A stretch of DNA of 64,000 nucleotides from Takakia lepidozioides (lineage: Eukaryota; Streptophyta; Takakiopsida; Takakiales; Takakiaceae): positions 45,694,001 to 45,758,000 of the forward strand of contig CM060731.1 of the NCBI GenBank assembly GCA_030704615.1, read 5' to 3'. The position numbers and the translations under genes were made by a program. Shown here piece by piece: positions 1 through 11,467 of the stretch. How positions within the stretch are numbered: the stretch's first letter is position 1; every line of letters begins with the position of its first letter. Under the pieces are notes generated by a model. The model saw only the letters and a program-made list of their open reading frames with translations. It was not told the DNA's origin and did not search any database.

Positions 1-260
1 CCATGAACAAACTCGGCCTCCAGCTTGAGAATGTCTTTGACAAGAGGTGGACGAACGACGGGCATGGAAACCAACCTACACAGGGGAATCTTCAACCTCC
101 CACCAGGAGCAAGCATACTTTGAACCACAAGCTGAGAGTTCACCTTTTGACCCCCCAGCATCTCAGTGGCTTTGCTTTCATAAAACTCATCGTCAACATC
201 AACTATGGTCTCCTTCCCCTGACCCTGAGGGACCTCATCCGCCACACTTTGCATTTTCGC
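1..260 (-). CDS. Partial exon of the accessory (ParB-associated-like) gene of the left element
   Basis: The minus strand is open from an apparent 3' splice site (ttgcag, intron ending at 261) to the window edge, about 86 codons. In that frame an in-frame TGA lies at 273-275, just inside the proposed intron. The peptide has an acidic start, then a segment ending in PVVRPPLVKDI followed by KLEAEF. From memory, this resembles the N-terminus of large plant proteins that continue into a ParB/sulfiredoxin-fold 'GNHR'-type domain; that part would lie outside the window, so the assignment is inference. The exon probably joins the acidic exon at 3,672-4,133. It is divergent from the transposase at 4,917. 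A second, clearer ParB-like gene lies at 36,965-40,097. Confidence 0.5.
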
Positions 261-420
261 CTGCAAGGTTGTTCACTCAAATTCTTATAAGAGAGGAATG
301 AAACGTCGACTGATGCATGAAAAGTGGGATCAAACAGGTAAGTGTTCTTTGAGCTGCCAGGTAAGTGTTCATTGATCCTCATGGACCTGCCCTATGTTCC
401 CGATTTTCACAGGGAAAGAA

Positions 421-3400
421 CATTGAAAAGTTCTGCTCAAACAGTGTGCGTTGCCGCACACTTTTGAGCTGGCAGTAAAGGATTCATTTCATCCTCAGAT
501 ATGTGCCCATGAGGGCCGAAGGTTGCGCCCTTCAATATTGATATGTTCTGCCTAAACAGTGTGCGGTTCCGCAGACTGTTTGAGCTGACCGTGAAGAGTT
601 CATTTTATCCCCAGAAATATTACACTGAAGACCAAATTTTGCACCCTAAAACATTGAAATGTTCAGCTCAAACAGTGTGCGTTGCCGCACACTGTTTGGG
701 CTGACAGTGAAGGGTTCATTTCATCCTCACATAGGTGCCCCTGAAGTCCAAATTTTGCACCCAGAAACATTGAAATGTTCATCTCAAACAGTGTGCGTTG
801 CCGCACACTGTTTGGGCTGACAGTGAAGGGTTCATTTCATCCTCAAACAGGTGCCCCTGAAGTCCAAATTTTGCACCCAGAAACATTGAAATGTTCAGCT
901 CAAACAGTGTGCGTTGCCGCACACTTTCTGAGCTGGCAGTGAAGGGTTCATTTCACCCCCAGATAACAGACAGCAAGACCAAATTTTGCACCCTAAAACA
1001 TTGAAAAGATCTGCTCAAACAGTGTGCGTTGCCACACACTGTGTGAGCTGGTTGTGAAGGGTTCATTTCAACCTCAGATAACAGACAGCAAGACCAAATT
1101 TTGCACCTAAAACATTGAAATGTTCAGCTCAAACAGTGTGCGTTGCCGCACACTGTTTGGCTGACAGTGAAGGGTTCATTTCATCCTCACATAGGTGCCC
1201 CTGAAGTCCAAATTTTGCACCCTGAAACATTGAAATGTTCAGCTCAAACAGTGTGCGTTGCCGCACACTATTTGGGCTGACAGTGAAGGGTTCATTTCAT
1301 CCTATTATAGGTGCCCCTGAAGTCCAAATTTTGCACCCTGAAACATTGAAATGTTCAGCTCAAACAGTGTGCGTTGCCGCACACTGTCTGAGCTGGCAGT
1401 GAAGGGTTCATTTCACCCTAAGATAGGTGCCCCTGAAGTCCAAATTTTCCACCCTGAAACATTGAAATGTTCAGCTCAAACAGTGTGCGTTGCCGCACAC
1501 TGTCTGAGCTGGCAGTGAAGGGTTCATTCACCCTCAGATAACAGACAGCAAGACCAAATTTTGCACCCTAAAACATTGAAAAGATCTGCTCAAACAGTGT
1601 GCGTTGCCGCACACTGTTTGAGCTGGTTGTGAAGGGTTCATTTCAACCTCAGATAACATACCCTGAAGACCAAATTTTGCACCCTAAAACATTGAAATGT
1701 TCAGCTCAAACAGTGTGCGTTGCCGCACACTGTTTGGGCTGATAGTGAAGGGTTCATTTCATCCTCAAACAGGTCACCCTGAAGTCCAAATTTTGCACCC
1801 AGAAACATTGAAATGTTCAGCTCAAACAGTGTGCGTTGCCGCACACTGTCTGAGCTCGCAGTGAAGGGTTCATTTCACCCCCAGATAACAGACAGCAAGA
1901 CCAAATTTTGCACCCTAAAACATTGAAAAGATCTGCTCAAACAGTGTGCGTTGCCGCACACTGTGTGAGCTGGTTGTGAAGGGTTCATTTCAACCTCAGA
2001 TAACAGACAGCAAGACCAAATTTTGCACCCTAAAACATTGAAATGTTCAGCTCAAACAGTGTGCGTTGCCGCACACTGTTTTGGCTGACAGTGAAGGGTT
2101 CATTTCATCCTCACATAGGTGCCCCTGAAGTCCAAATTTTGCACCCTGAAACATTGAAATGTTCAGCTCAAACAGTGTGCGTTGCCGCACACTCTTTGGG
2201 CTGACAGTGAAGGGTTCATTTCATCCTATTATAGGTGCCCCTGAAGTCCAAATTTTGCACCCTGAAACATTGAAATGTTCAACTCAAACAGTGTGCGTTG
2301 CCGCACACTGTCTGAGCTGGCAGTGAAGGGTTATTTCACCCTAAGATAGGTGCCCCTGAAGTCCAAATTTTGCACCCTGAAACATTGAAATGTTCAGCTC
2401 AAACAGTGTGCGTTGCCGCACACTGTCTGAGCTGGCAGTGAAGGGTTCATTTCACCCTAAGATAGGTGCCCCTGAAGTCCAAATTTTGCACCGTGAAACA
2501 TTGAAATGTTCAGCTCAAACAGTGTGCGTTGCCGCACACTGTCTGAGCTGGCAGTGAAGGGTTCATTTCACCCTCAGATAACAGACAGCAAGACCAAATT
2601 TTGCACCCAGAAACATTGAAATGTTCAGCTCAAACAGTGTGCGTTGCCGCACACTGTTTGGGCTGACAGTGAAGGGTTCATTTCATCCTCAAACAGGTCA
2701 CCCTGAAGTCCAAATTTTGCACCCAGAAACATTGAAATGTTCAGCTCAAACAGTGTGCGTTGCCGCACACTGTTTGGGCTGACAGTGAAGGGTTCATTTC
2801 ATCCTCACATAGGTGCCCCTGAAGTCCAAATTTTGCACCCAGAAACATTGAAATGTTCAGCTCAAACAGTGTGCGTTGCCGCACACCTCTTGGGCTGACA
2901 GTGAAGGGTTCATTTCATCCTATTATAGGTGCCTCTGAAGTCCAAATTTTGCACCCTGAAACATTGAAATGTTCAGCTCAAACAGTGTGCGTTGCCGCAC
3001 ACTGTCTGAGCTGGCAGTGAAGGGTTCATTTCACCCTCAGATAACAGACAGCAAGACCAAATTTTGCACCCTAAAACATTGAAATGTTCAGCTCAAACAG
3101 TGTGCGTTGCCGCACACTGTTTGGGCTGACAGTGAAAGGTTCATTTCATCCTCACATAGGTGCCCCTGCAGTCCAAATTTTGCACCCTAAAACATTGAAA
3201 TGTTCAGCTCAAACAGTGTGCGTTGCCGCACACTGTTTGAGCTGGCAGTGCAGGGTTCATTCCATCCTCAGAAAGGTGCCCCTGAAGTCCAAATTTCGCA
3301 CCCTAAAACATTGAAATGTTCAGCTCAAACAGTGTGCGTTGCCGCACACTGTTTGGGCTGGCAGTGAAGGGTTCATTTCACCCGCAGATAACTGACTCCA

Positions 3401-3600
3401 AGGCCAAATTTTGCACCTTAAAACATTGAGAAGACTTGCTCAAACAGTGTGCGTTGCCGCACACTGTTTGAGTTGGAAGTGCGGGGTTCATTTCATCCTC
3501 AGAAAGGTGTCGTTGAAGGAAGAATTTTGCACCCTTAAACAGTGACTTGTGCAGCTCAAACAGTGTGCGGCAACGCACACTGTTTGAGCTGCCACTGAAT
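421..3600. repeat. Tandem array of about 28 palindrome-bearing 115-bp units
   Basis: Units repeat every 115-116 bp. Palindrome cores lie near 447, 560, 672, 787, 903, 1018, 1134, 1246, 1363, 1479, 1593, 1708, 1825, 1938, 2054, 2169, 2285, 2400, 2516, 2631, 2748, 2864, 2982, 3097, 3211, 3327, 3443 and 3558. The core has 12-bp arms (AAACAGTGTGCG and its complement) around a TTGC loop. Each unit also has a smaller inverted repeat, AACATT-GA-AATGTT. The outermost units are divergent, and the last one (3558) has the loop in reverse orientation (GCAA). Unit variants recur in the same order about 922 bp apart, so blocks of units were copied together. On the minus strand the array fits inside a predicted intron of the accessory gene. 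Confidence 0.95.
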
Positions 3601-3671
3601 GGTTCTTTCTTTCTCAAATACCTGCCATTGAAAGCCGAATTCTTCACAAATGTGGGTCCTGTAGATTTTAC

Positions 3672-4133
3672 CTTTTTCGTAGGTACTCGAGAAGACTCCC
3701 CAGTTGCCGGGGACCCTTTCCGCTTCGGGCTGCTCTCTTCGCCGACTATGTAGGTGAGCCTCTCCCCCTTCCTCTTTCCCGTGGTCAGATTCTTCGTGAG
3801 GCCAGTGTCAACATCTTCCTCCATGTCGTCTGTCTCTCCCTCAGACGCAGTGTCCTCCTCGCCTGTTCCTGGAACTATGTTGGGTTGTTGTTCTTCTCCA
3901 GATTCCTGCTCCTCCATCGCCACACTTTCCTGTATTCCCTCTTCTTCCTCCTTTTCCTCTTCCTCCACTCTTTCCATCCTCATTCTATATCTAGCTCTAT
4001 TCCTGTTTCTAGAACTCGTGAAGTATAATGACTTCCTTCTCTTTCTCCTCCGCTGGAAACAAGGGCTCCCCACGATGCCCCTGGAGCTCTCCAGTTTGAC
4101 GTTTGCAACAAGTCCTGGTATCGCATGTAACAA
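3672..4133 (-). CDS. Acidic first exon of the left-element accessory gene (candidate)
   Basis: This is an open minus-strand frame of about 154 codons. It starts with an Arg-rich stretch, followed by long runs of Glu and Asp, and then a basic SPKRKGS/VPTKK-like segment that could be a nuclear localisation signal. The frame continues to 3,378 only by reading into the repeat array. A good 5' splice site, AAG|GTAAAA, lies at 3,672/3,671 in phase 0. It matches the acceptor at 261/260, which gives a 3,411-bp intron holding the whole array. An alternative donor, CAG|GTATTT at 3,622/3,621, is out of phase with that acceptor. The true start may be an internal Met. The composition gives no enzyme family. 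Confidence 0.4.
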
Positions 4134-4916
4134 AAATAAAAATGGACGTTGTCAACCGTATTTGGATGCGGGTGTTGATATTGTGTGCGAACGGAATTCA
4201 TCCATTTTGGCGTCTTTGCATTACCCAGCTAATAAAGCGCCGAAGAAAAAGAACATCCGTTGCATGCATTTGCGATATATGTCAGATGTACTTCGCCGCC
4301 TGCCAATACATGGCGGCCTCCTTGCCTTCTTTCAAATTCGAATGTGCCGTAGAAATGTAGTGCTTTTTCAATTCCGAGCAGTTCTTCCAGATTCGCAATA
4401 ATTGTTATGCTTCACATATGCATCCACGTGTGTTGTACTGCATGCCCTGTGGTTTTTTTTATGCCGTGACCGTCCCCATGGGGTCATTCGGTATAAAGGA
4501 TTTTGTCGGATATGACCATGTGTTGCACACATTCGTGCGAGGTATCTCTTGGAGTGTCAGTGTTTGTTCTGTGCTATTCTGGCGCAACACAATCTCATTA
4601 CAATCGGATCTTCCTGTTTACTGCTCTCCAGGGTTGTTGCCGTCATTTCATAATGGATGGTTTCATGTCATTTTCAGGGTTTGTTTTCCATCCAAAAACA
4701 GCACGGCTTCTTGTGGCTCTGGTCTTTCAAAACGGTTTTTCTGGTTGGTGGGAGGTGAAGGTGCACGTCATCCCTACATCCTTGGCATGCATCGCCGGCA
4801 GCCTTTGGTTTGGTGCTACCCTTGTTGACCTCAGTTTGCTGGTGGTATTTCCACTTTCGATAATTACGGGCTCTCAGTTCGGGGATTCCGTTCTGAATCG
4901 CCAGTTTCGTTCAGTG
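4134..4916. promoter_or_regulatory. Divergent intergenic region between accessory gene and transposase
   Basis: About 780 bp separate the two opposed genes. A TATA-like TATAAA lies at 4,492-4,497, about 420 bp before the transposase ATG, and a perfect CCCCATGGGG palindrome at 4,474-4,483 is just upstream of it. Open frames here show no recognisable protein. A shared bidirectional promoter is inference. Confidence 0.3.
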
Positions 4917-7900
4917 ATGGAAAACATGTCGAGGGAGCGAGATGCACTCGCTCGATTCCATTCCAATGCAGGTACTCTTCCACTGACTGCCACTGCAGAC
5001 GACGATGGGTATGCAGTTGTTCATGAGGATGAGCTGGTTACAGTGTTCCCGCTGGAGTTGGGTTCTCTGCTTGTTCAGAAAGAGGTGTATGACGATGATG
5101 GGAATTTGGATTCTGGGCACTTGGAGAAACCCTTGGTTGGCGAGTGTGGAAGGAAGTGGAGAGTCCTTCCAGGAACATACCGTGTCCTTGGAAAAGAGAG
5201 AAGACAATCAGCAGGATCAGTCGTTACCCCTGGCACTGCAGCATCGGTCGTGCAACAGAAGGGCACAGTTCCTGTGAAACAAGAGGTGAGCACATCCACT
5301 ACCTTCGTGACTCTTTCGGACTCGTCCTCGGAGGATGTTTCTGAGATTCCTCCGCCAGTGCAAACTCCCTTATTGCATGATGACGAATTGCAAGAGATAA
5401 CAAGTGTCATTCCAAAATTGAAAGCCCTCGCAGGTGTGCCTGGGTGCAAGAGCGAGCTACGTTTTGTTGATTGGGAGTCCCTTCCAGTGCAACGGGTTCA
5501 ATACGTGCCAGCTCAGTTTGATGGGGACATCTTGTTTGAGCTCAACCCTCCCACGTCTTCCAGTGGACTGGCTGGGCTTCTGCAGGGCATGGACAAGAAA
5601 CATGACGGACATCCTTGGTGCAGGACAAAAACGTCGAACATCCATAACGACATTGGCTTGAAATTTCGGAGGTCGGTTTGCGTTGGGCATTGCAAGTGCC
5701 TGAATATTTCTTGGCCCTCGGCTGAGAAACAGCGCTCAGCCAAACGAAAGTGAGTGGGAAGGTGTGCCCCTGAATCCTTTCACCCCAGGGCTTGCACCTC
5801 CCAAGACCAATACTTTTGTGTGCAGGTTCTGCAAACTTTCCCCGTCCTGTGTTTCTGTTTGCCACGCTCGTATGTATCAGGTGGCACATCGATGCAAGAC
5901 AATGACTCGTGCCTGCATTCATATGGGTGCACACGAGCATCCTGTGTCCAAAGGGAGTTGCAGGGATAGCGTGGACATCGCTAGAAATCTACTGAAGCAA
6001 GAGTTCCACAATGCCCCTTGTGCAACACCTTCTGCTATAGCGCTTGCAGCTAGCAAGGCATTCCTGGAAAAACACATACTGGGTGAAGGGGATGCGATAC
6101 AGCCAATGCTGGATGCAGATTCCCTTGAGGCAGTCATGGACCATTTCTCCGTGTTGAGCTCTCCCAATATTCGAAACCAGGTGAATGCACTCAGAATGGG
6201 CACAGGCACTGCTGGATTCATGGACAACATTATGGACCTCAAACGGAGGAGTCGCTATGAATTCATTCAAAACAGTATGTTCCCTGGCCAGGGCTCGTCC
6301 AAAGTGTATTTGTTCAAGATGTCCGCTGTGGGCCAAGGCAGTGGTGTGAGCATTGTCCGCCGAATGCAACCTGGAGGAGATTTGGCTAAATGTTGGTTAA
6401 TGTTTGATCACTGCAAACGGGTGAAGGGTTGGACAACCATGGCGTGCCATGTGTATGATCCAGCGTACCAGCGTGTGCTCTCCATAGCAATTTGTGATAT
6501 GCAGTCGGAGGACACTGAATCCCAGATGCTCATGTGGAATTCCCTCCTGGCCGTCATGCAGCGCAATGGAATACAGAACACAAATTTTGCGGGCTTCATG
6601 GCTGATAGTGCACAGGCAAATTTCAATGCAGTGCGGCGCGTGTTTGGTTCGGGGGATCCTAGGGTCCCAATGGAAAATAGGGAGCGCACATGCCTCTTCC
6701 ATTGGAGTCAATCTCTGGCACGTCATACAAAGCGCTGCATTCGCCCTGACCTTCAGTTGGAGCATAGAAGGCTCTGTCTGAAGTACAAGAATGCCACCTC
6801 AATGGGAGAAGCTGAGAGCACTTACCAGGCAATCCGGGCTTGGTGGTTCTCCTCTGGTGCTGCTACAGGTATCCACCTGAAGGAGTTGGAGGACTGGTTG
6901 GTTTTCTGGCACTTCAGGTACAGACAGTGGGGAGCTTTCATGACGACGGTAAGCCTCACAAGTTTTCCTTAAACACAAATTGCACTTTGCATCGTGCCTG
7001 TTCATTTGGGGTTGTTCGATTGTCACTTGAAGAACCTCTACCATTTCTTTTCCTTCCTCACATTTCCATGCAATGCCTCCTGCAGGACATGTCCTTGGAG
7101 GACTTGGCCGACATGCCATCGTGTAATTTGGCAGAGACTGTTCACAACGCCTGGATGCAACAGTCTACCAAAGCAGGTCGTGACTTGTATGTGGCCACTG
7201 CTGATGACATGGTGCGGGCACTTACACAACAAACCAGGTACCGCAATTTTCTGATGGGACGGGGTGGAGGGAAGGGCCCCGATACGACTTTGTTGATGCT
7301 AAGGGCTGCGAGTAGGTCCGGAGACCCGTCAAAGATGGCCAGAGCTCTAAACAGGTGCACTGAAGGCTCCCCTCTGCAATCCAGGCTCCCCCATTTGGAA
7401 GGCGAGGAAAGATTTGGATCATGCAAAAGGAAATTAAACACTCTTCCAGGGTCAGATGGAGATTCCCATAGGCCAGACAGGGTCAATTTCTCTGTGCCAA
7501 AGGTGTCTCCAGTGCAGACTAAGTCCTGTGCCGGCCCCTTCCCAGGTGGGTCCTCCTCCTGTGGAGCAGGTGCAGAACATGCAAGCATAGCAGCGGAAAT
7601 CCCATTGGAGGAGGTGGTGGCCATGGTGCAGGAATCTGATTGCATTGATAGTGACTGGCATATAGAACGCACCCCACCGGGATCTAGAGTGGCTTGCATG
7701 GCAATTCGGACCCCCTCATTCAAGAAATGCAAATCAAAAATATGCAAAGGCTCCAGGGGGACTCCAGCTCCAACATTCACAGGGTTGTTCCGACCTTACC
7801 ATAGTGGGGAGTCAAAAGAGCACAAGTTTTGGTTCTGCCCAGACGATATGGCACGATGCGTGAAGGGAACAGTTCGTCCTTCCGTGATAATGAAGCCCCC

Positions 7901-8498
7901 TCCCCCCGCAATTTGGCCTGTGAAAATTGGGACATCGCTGTCCTCAACCGAGATAAGCATGCTGGAGGAGGGAGGGTTTTGTCTTGCACGGTCCCGGGTG
8001 GTGCCCTTATGCACTGTCGGCACAGATGTGCCACATGCTCCGACAATGCCTCCACCCGGTGCCGACTCCCACCCAACAAAAAGAGATGGAAAAACAGTGC
8101 GCCGTGTTGCTTCGGGTGCAGATCACGAATGCAAGATGGAATCGGCTAGAATTTTGCAGGCTAGGGTGACTCGTATCACCAAAGTCCCTTCCCCGGGGTA
8201 TGGACGGATTTACACAGTGCTGTCAATTGGCTCAGTTCTTCATGCCAAAGAATATCAGGTTACCATCGGGAATTTCCCATCGTGCACTTGTCCGGATTTT
8301 GTAACAATGCGTGAGGGCGCTCTCGGCATGAGAGGGAAGTGGGTCCCCTGCAAGCATCAATATTACATATACCTTGTAATTATGTGTTGCGACGGTAAGA
8401 GAGACCAATTCATTCACCAAGCCACACTAGGCTACGGAGAAGTCATCACCCTTCTGCAGCGGGACACCTCGCGTAGAGCTCCGCCAACTTCTCTTTGA
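4917..8498 (+). CDS. MULE-like transposase with SWIM zinc finger
   Basis: This is a DNA transposase that would cut and join element ends. The ATG at 4,917 opens an N-terminal region of about 270 residues. The frame then changes near 5,715-5,750, where a one-frame switch joins it to the frame covering 5,752-6,948, so a frameshift or decay is likely there. The second part has a Cys/His-rich segment (CRFC to HEHP), then the core: FDHCK with Asp at 6,406, FMADSAQAN with Asp at 6,604, and the CLFH (CxxH) at 6,691-6,702 typical of MULE transposases. A Glu in KELEDW near 6,880 is a candidate third residue. A phase-0 intron (GT at 6,949, AG at 7,085; 137 bp) leads to the last exon, 7,086-8,498. That exon ends in a SWIM finger: Cys codons at 8,283, 8,289 and 8,349, His at 8,355. 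The alternative family is KDZ, which can also carry SWIM fingers. Confidence 0.75.
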
Positions 8499-8644
8499 AC
8501 ACATACGAGCCATGCCCGCTTCCCATGCTGGTTTCCAGGTTGCCGTGTGAAGACTTTTCATTTTATGACAAACATATACATTTCGTTCACGGAACCAGGG
8601 CAAATGCACTTGCGATTCATTGTAAGCGTCTCTCTGTGAATTGA

Positions 8645-8650
8645 AATAAA
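8645..8650 (+). terminator. Polyadenylation signal of the transposase gene
   Basis: An AATAAA hexamer lies 147 bp after the transposase stop codon. The 3' flank between them has no open gene, so this is a plausible cleavage/polyadenylation signal. Confidence 0.4.
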
Positions 8651-8811
8651 CTGTGTCAATCATTCTGAGCTCAAATCTGCCATATTTACATATTCCTCTT
8701 TTTTGGCACGCATTGCAGACATGGTGCATGGTGGCCTCCTTTGTTTTGTCCACGGTAATAGGCCCTCTTCCTGCAATCCTCGCCTATAGGACCTGCTTCT
8801 CCAGCAGATTC

Positions 8812-8940
8812 ATGCCGCTCACGCTTCCCTGAAGCGTGAGCTCAGCTCACGCTTCAAAGCTTCAACGTGAGCTCAGCTCCCAGGCTCACGGGGCTGGGCT
8901 CACGCCGTAGCTACGCTGCTATAGACATTGTCTATAGTAG
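8812..8940. repeat. Cluster of short hairpins, possible element boundary
   Basis: An 11-bp perfect stem (8,817-8,827 with 8,831-8,841, 3-nt loop, GCTCACGCTTC arm) is followed by a second imperfect inverted repeat of the same AGCTCACG word (8,843-8,872). A third inverted repeat, CTATAGACA-T-TGTCTATAG, lies at 8,919-8,937 across the stop codon of the neighbouring minus-strand ORF. It lies where the left element meets the gypsy element, so it may be a terminal or subterminal structure. I found no matching TIR inside the window. Confidence 0.5.
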
Positions 8941-11354
8941 TTGTGGCAATGTTCTGCACCTGCAGCCTGAGCTCATTCATCTCGCCCTGGGTGAGCTTCC
9001 GTGGTGCTTTGCCTTCCACCGGCCTTTGTGCTAACCAGACTTGCATAAGGTGGTTATCCACCAAGTTGCGTGTGGCACCCCTTAGAGTTTGCTCCTCTGT
9101 GAGTCTGTACACATCTATCTGCTGCTGTAAAGCTTCCATGCGCTTTGCATGAGGTTCAACCAAACTCGCATAGGCAGCAGCCAGATTATTGGCCTCCTTC
9201 CAAGCCTTGTTAGCCACAGAGTTCATTTCTATTGGCCATGAGCGTTTGTTGCAATTCCAGGATGTACCTCTCTTGGGTAGCTTCAACCTGCCTGTATTGC
9301 TTGAAAGTATTTTCATTGCGACAGATTGTATTCTTCATATCAATAATGAGTTTTGTCTGCTCGACATTATCTGTCTGTGCCTTTATACATCTTTCCGCTT
9401 GGTTGTTAACTTCTTTTGTAGTTTGCTCAAGCGTAGTTATGAGTGTAGCACATTGTATGGCCATCCTGTCATGCACTATCTGCAACTCCGTATGTAGTGC
9501 ATTTACTTCTTGCAACTTGCTCTCATGTTTCACCTGCATTTGGTATAGCTGTTGCTTATGTGCTTCGTGCAACTGGTCCTGCGCGAGGCCTGCTTCAATC
9601 AAATGTTCCTTGGCCATCTGCAAAGCAGCTGTTGTATCTTCTAACTCTTGCTGTAACTTGAGAGTGACCTCCTTATCAACCTTGTTTGCACACTCAGTGG
9701 CAAGTCGAGCCTCAAACTCCTTCCTGAGTTCCTCCCTCAAAGCTGCCAATTGGGTAGATGGAACATGGGATTTCACATAAGTGCCCAACAAATTAAGTGT
9801 CCTGCTTATGGAACTCATAAGCATGGCCTGTTGAGGGTCCTCATGGTGAGTTTGCTGCTGTTCTCCCTGATCCTCAACAGTGTGATGCCTCACGAACCAT
9901 TCGAGCCATTGCCCTACCAGATTTTCTTCCTGAACCACCTCATCCACCACAGGTGCTGCAGTGTCTTGACATTCTCCCCCTTGTACCTCCATCACAGGTG
10001 TGGTTATTACATGCACAATAGGGTTTCCCCTGGACACTCGCTGCACCTCTGGAATCATTGTTTCCCTTATCAAGCCAGAATTTTCATAGAGAATGTCACC
10101 CTTCTCAATTTCGGCCACGACCTGCTCTGTAGTGGGAATGTCTAATCTTTCTCCTTCTTGAGCAATTGGGGGTGATGTCACAGCATATACTAACTGTGGA
10201 ACCTCTAAAACAACAGAGTCAATTGGTTGTGGTGGCTGTGACATCGAAGTGACTTCCTCCTCCCTCTCTGAAGGCCCTGCTTCCAATAATAGCAGCTCTC
10301 TGTGCTGCTGTGCCCCTTCCTGCACAAGAGCTTGGGAAACATTATCATGCGGTTTCCGTGAAGCCAGTGGATCCGCCACTACAGTCTTTCCCCGCCTCTG
10401 TCTCTTAGACTGGGGTTGCACTGCCAGTCCACCCTCACTGTGTAAAGAGCCTTGCTCTTCAATTGCAGTGGTTTCTGTTTCAAACACTTCCATCTCCTTT
10501 CTCTCCCGAGTATCAAGTATGCAAGAATCAAGAATTATTTGAGCAATGATTGGACTGGACACAATGATGGGAGACTTAGCAATAGTGCCCTGTAACCTCT
10601 TCATCTCGTCCACCAATCCGTTGTACATTAACTCCGCCCAAACGACATCCTCTTCCCTTAAAGCTTTCAGGATCTCCTCTGTGAAGGACTTGCTCAAATA
10701 TTGTTGGTTCTGTTTCATGGCAAACAGAACGTTCAAGATTTGGCCAACCTCCCTAAGCCCTGGGTACTCGGCTTTGTTACAAGCAAAACCTTGAGTTTTA
10801 AAGAAACTCCCCTCTTGGAACAAATTCCCTATCTGCAATCTTGCCCTGTGCTCATCCACCTCCACATGTCCTGATGGCAAATCAAACAGTTGCTGCAGGT
10901 ACTAAGGAGTAATTTCTATATCTACTCCCCTCACCTGAGTAACTCCTGTCCGAGGCTCAAAGTTTTGGAGAAATTGTATCATGAACTGCCGATGATGCAA
11001 GTACCAGTCTTTGCGTAGCAATCCCTCCAATCACAGCTCCTTCAGTAGCTGCACCGCCTGTGGTACAGCGATCGTTTGCTTCTGTAAGATTGTGGTGCTT
11101 TTCACCTTGATATCTTCCATTCCTCTCACTCTCTTCATTCTGGACAAACAGACAGGTTTTGGTTGCAACAACTGAAGAAACGCCTGCAGGGCACAAAGCA
11201 TAAAAGTGTAGTTGGCGCAGAATGAAATGGGTAAGCGCTTGTAAGCCTGCGGGGCTTGCAAGTAGCGATTTAGAGAAAATGTACTCTCCGTTCGTCTGTC
11301 CTTATGCCACTGCGTAAGTAGTAAGGCGAGCGTGTAGTCTGTTATTTCCGCCAT
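8900..11354 (-). pseudogene. 3' coiled-coil ORF of the gypsy element
   Basis: The main open stretch is 10,902-9,210. It frameshifts near 9,220-9,235 into a frame ending at 8,900, and is preceded by a TAG at 10,903-10,905 and a further frame running up to an ATG at 11,354. The N-terminal third is globular, the middle is polar and acidic, and the last 250 residues are a Gln/Glu/Lys-rich coiled coil (for example LQQELEDTTAAL). It shows none of the pol catalytic motifs. It lies downstream of integrase on the same strand, the position of a third ORF in some plant gypsy elements. It could instead be an adjacent captured gene. No function is assigned. Confidence 0.55.
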
Positions 11355-11467
11355 AGCTTCAAAGTTATAGCTTTGATTGTCTCTCCTGACAAGACGCCCG
11401 TTACTTGGAACGACGCCGACTCTTGCGCTCAGAATCCCTCCATTTTCTTGATTTCGCTTCTTGGAAA

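Noticed and set aside
3084-3314. Small protein encoded in the array
   Set aside because: The frame is just translation of two repeat units and is broken in other units.
421-3600. CRISPR array
   Set aside because: The regular 115-bp spacing and palindromic cores look similar, but the spacers are themselves repeated, there are no cas genes, and the context is a plant nuclear genome.
7142-7780. 212-residue minus-strand protein
   Set aside because: It lies wholly antisense to the last transposase exon, which has clear family features.
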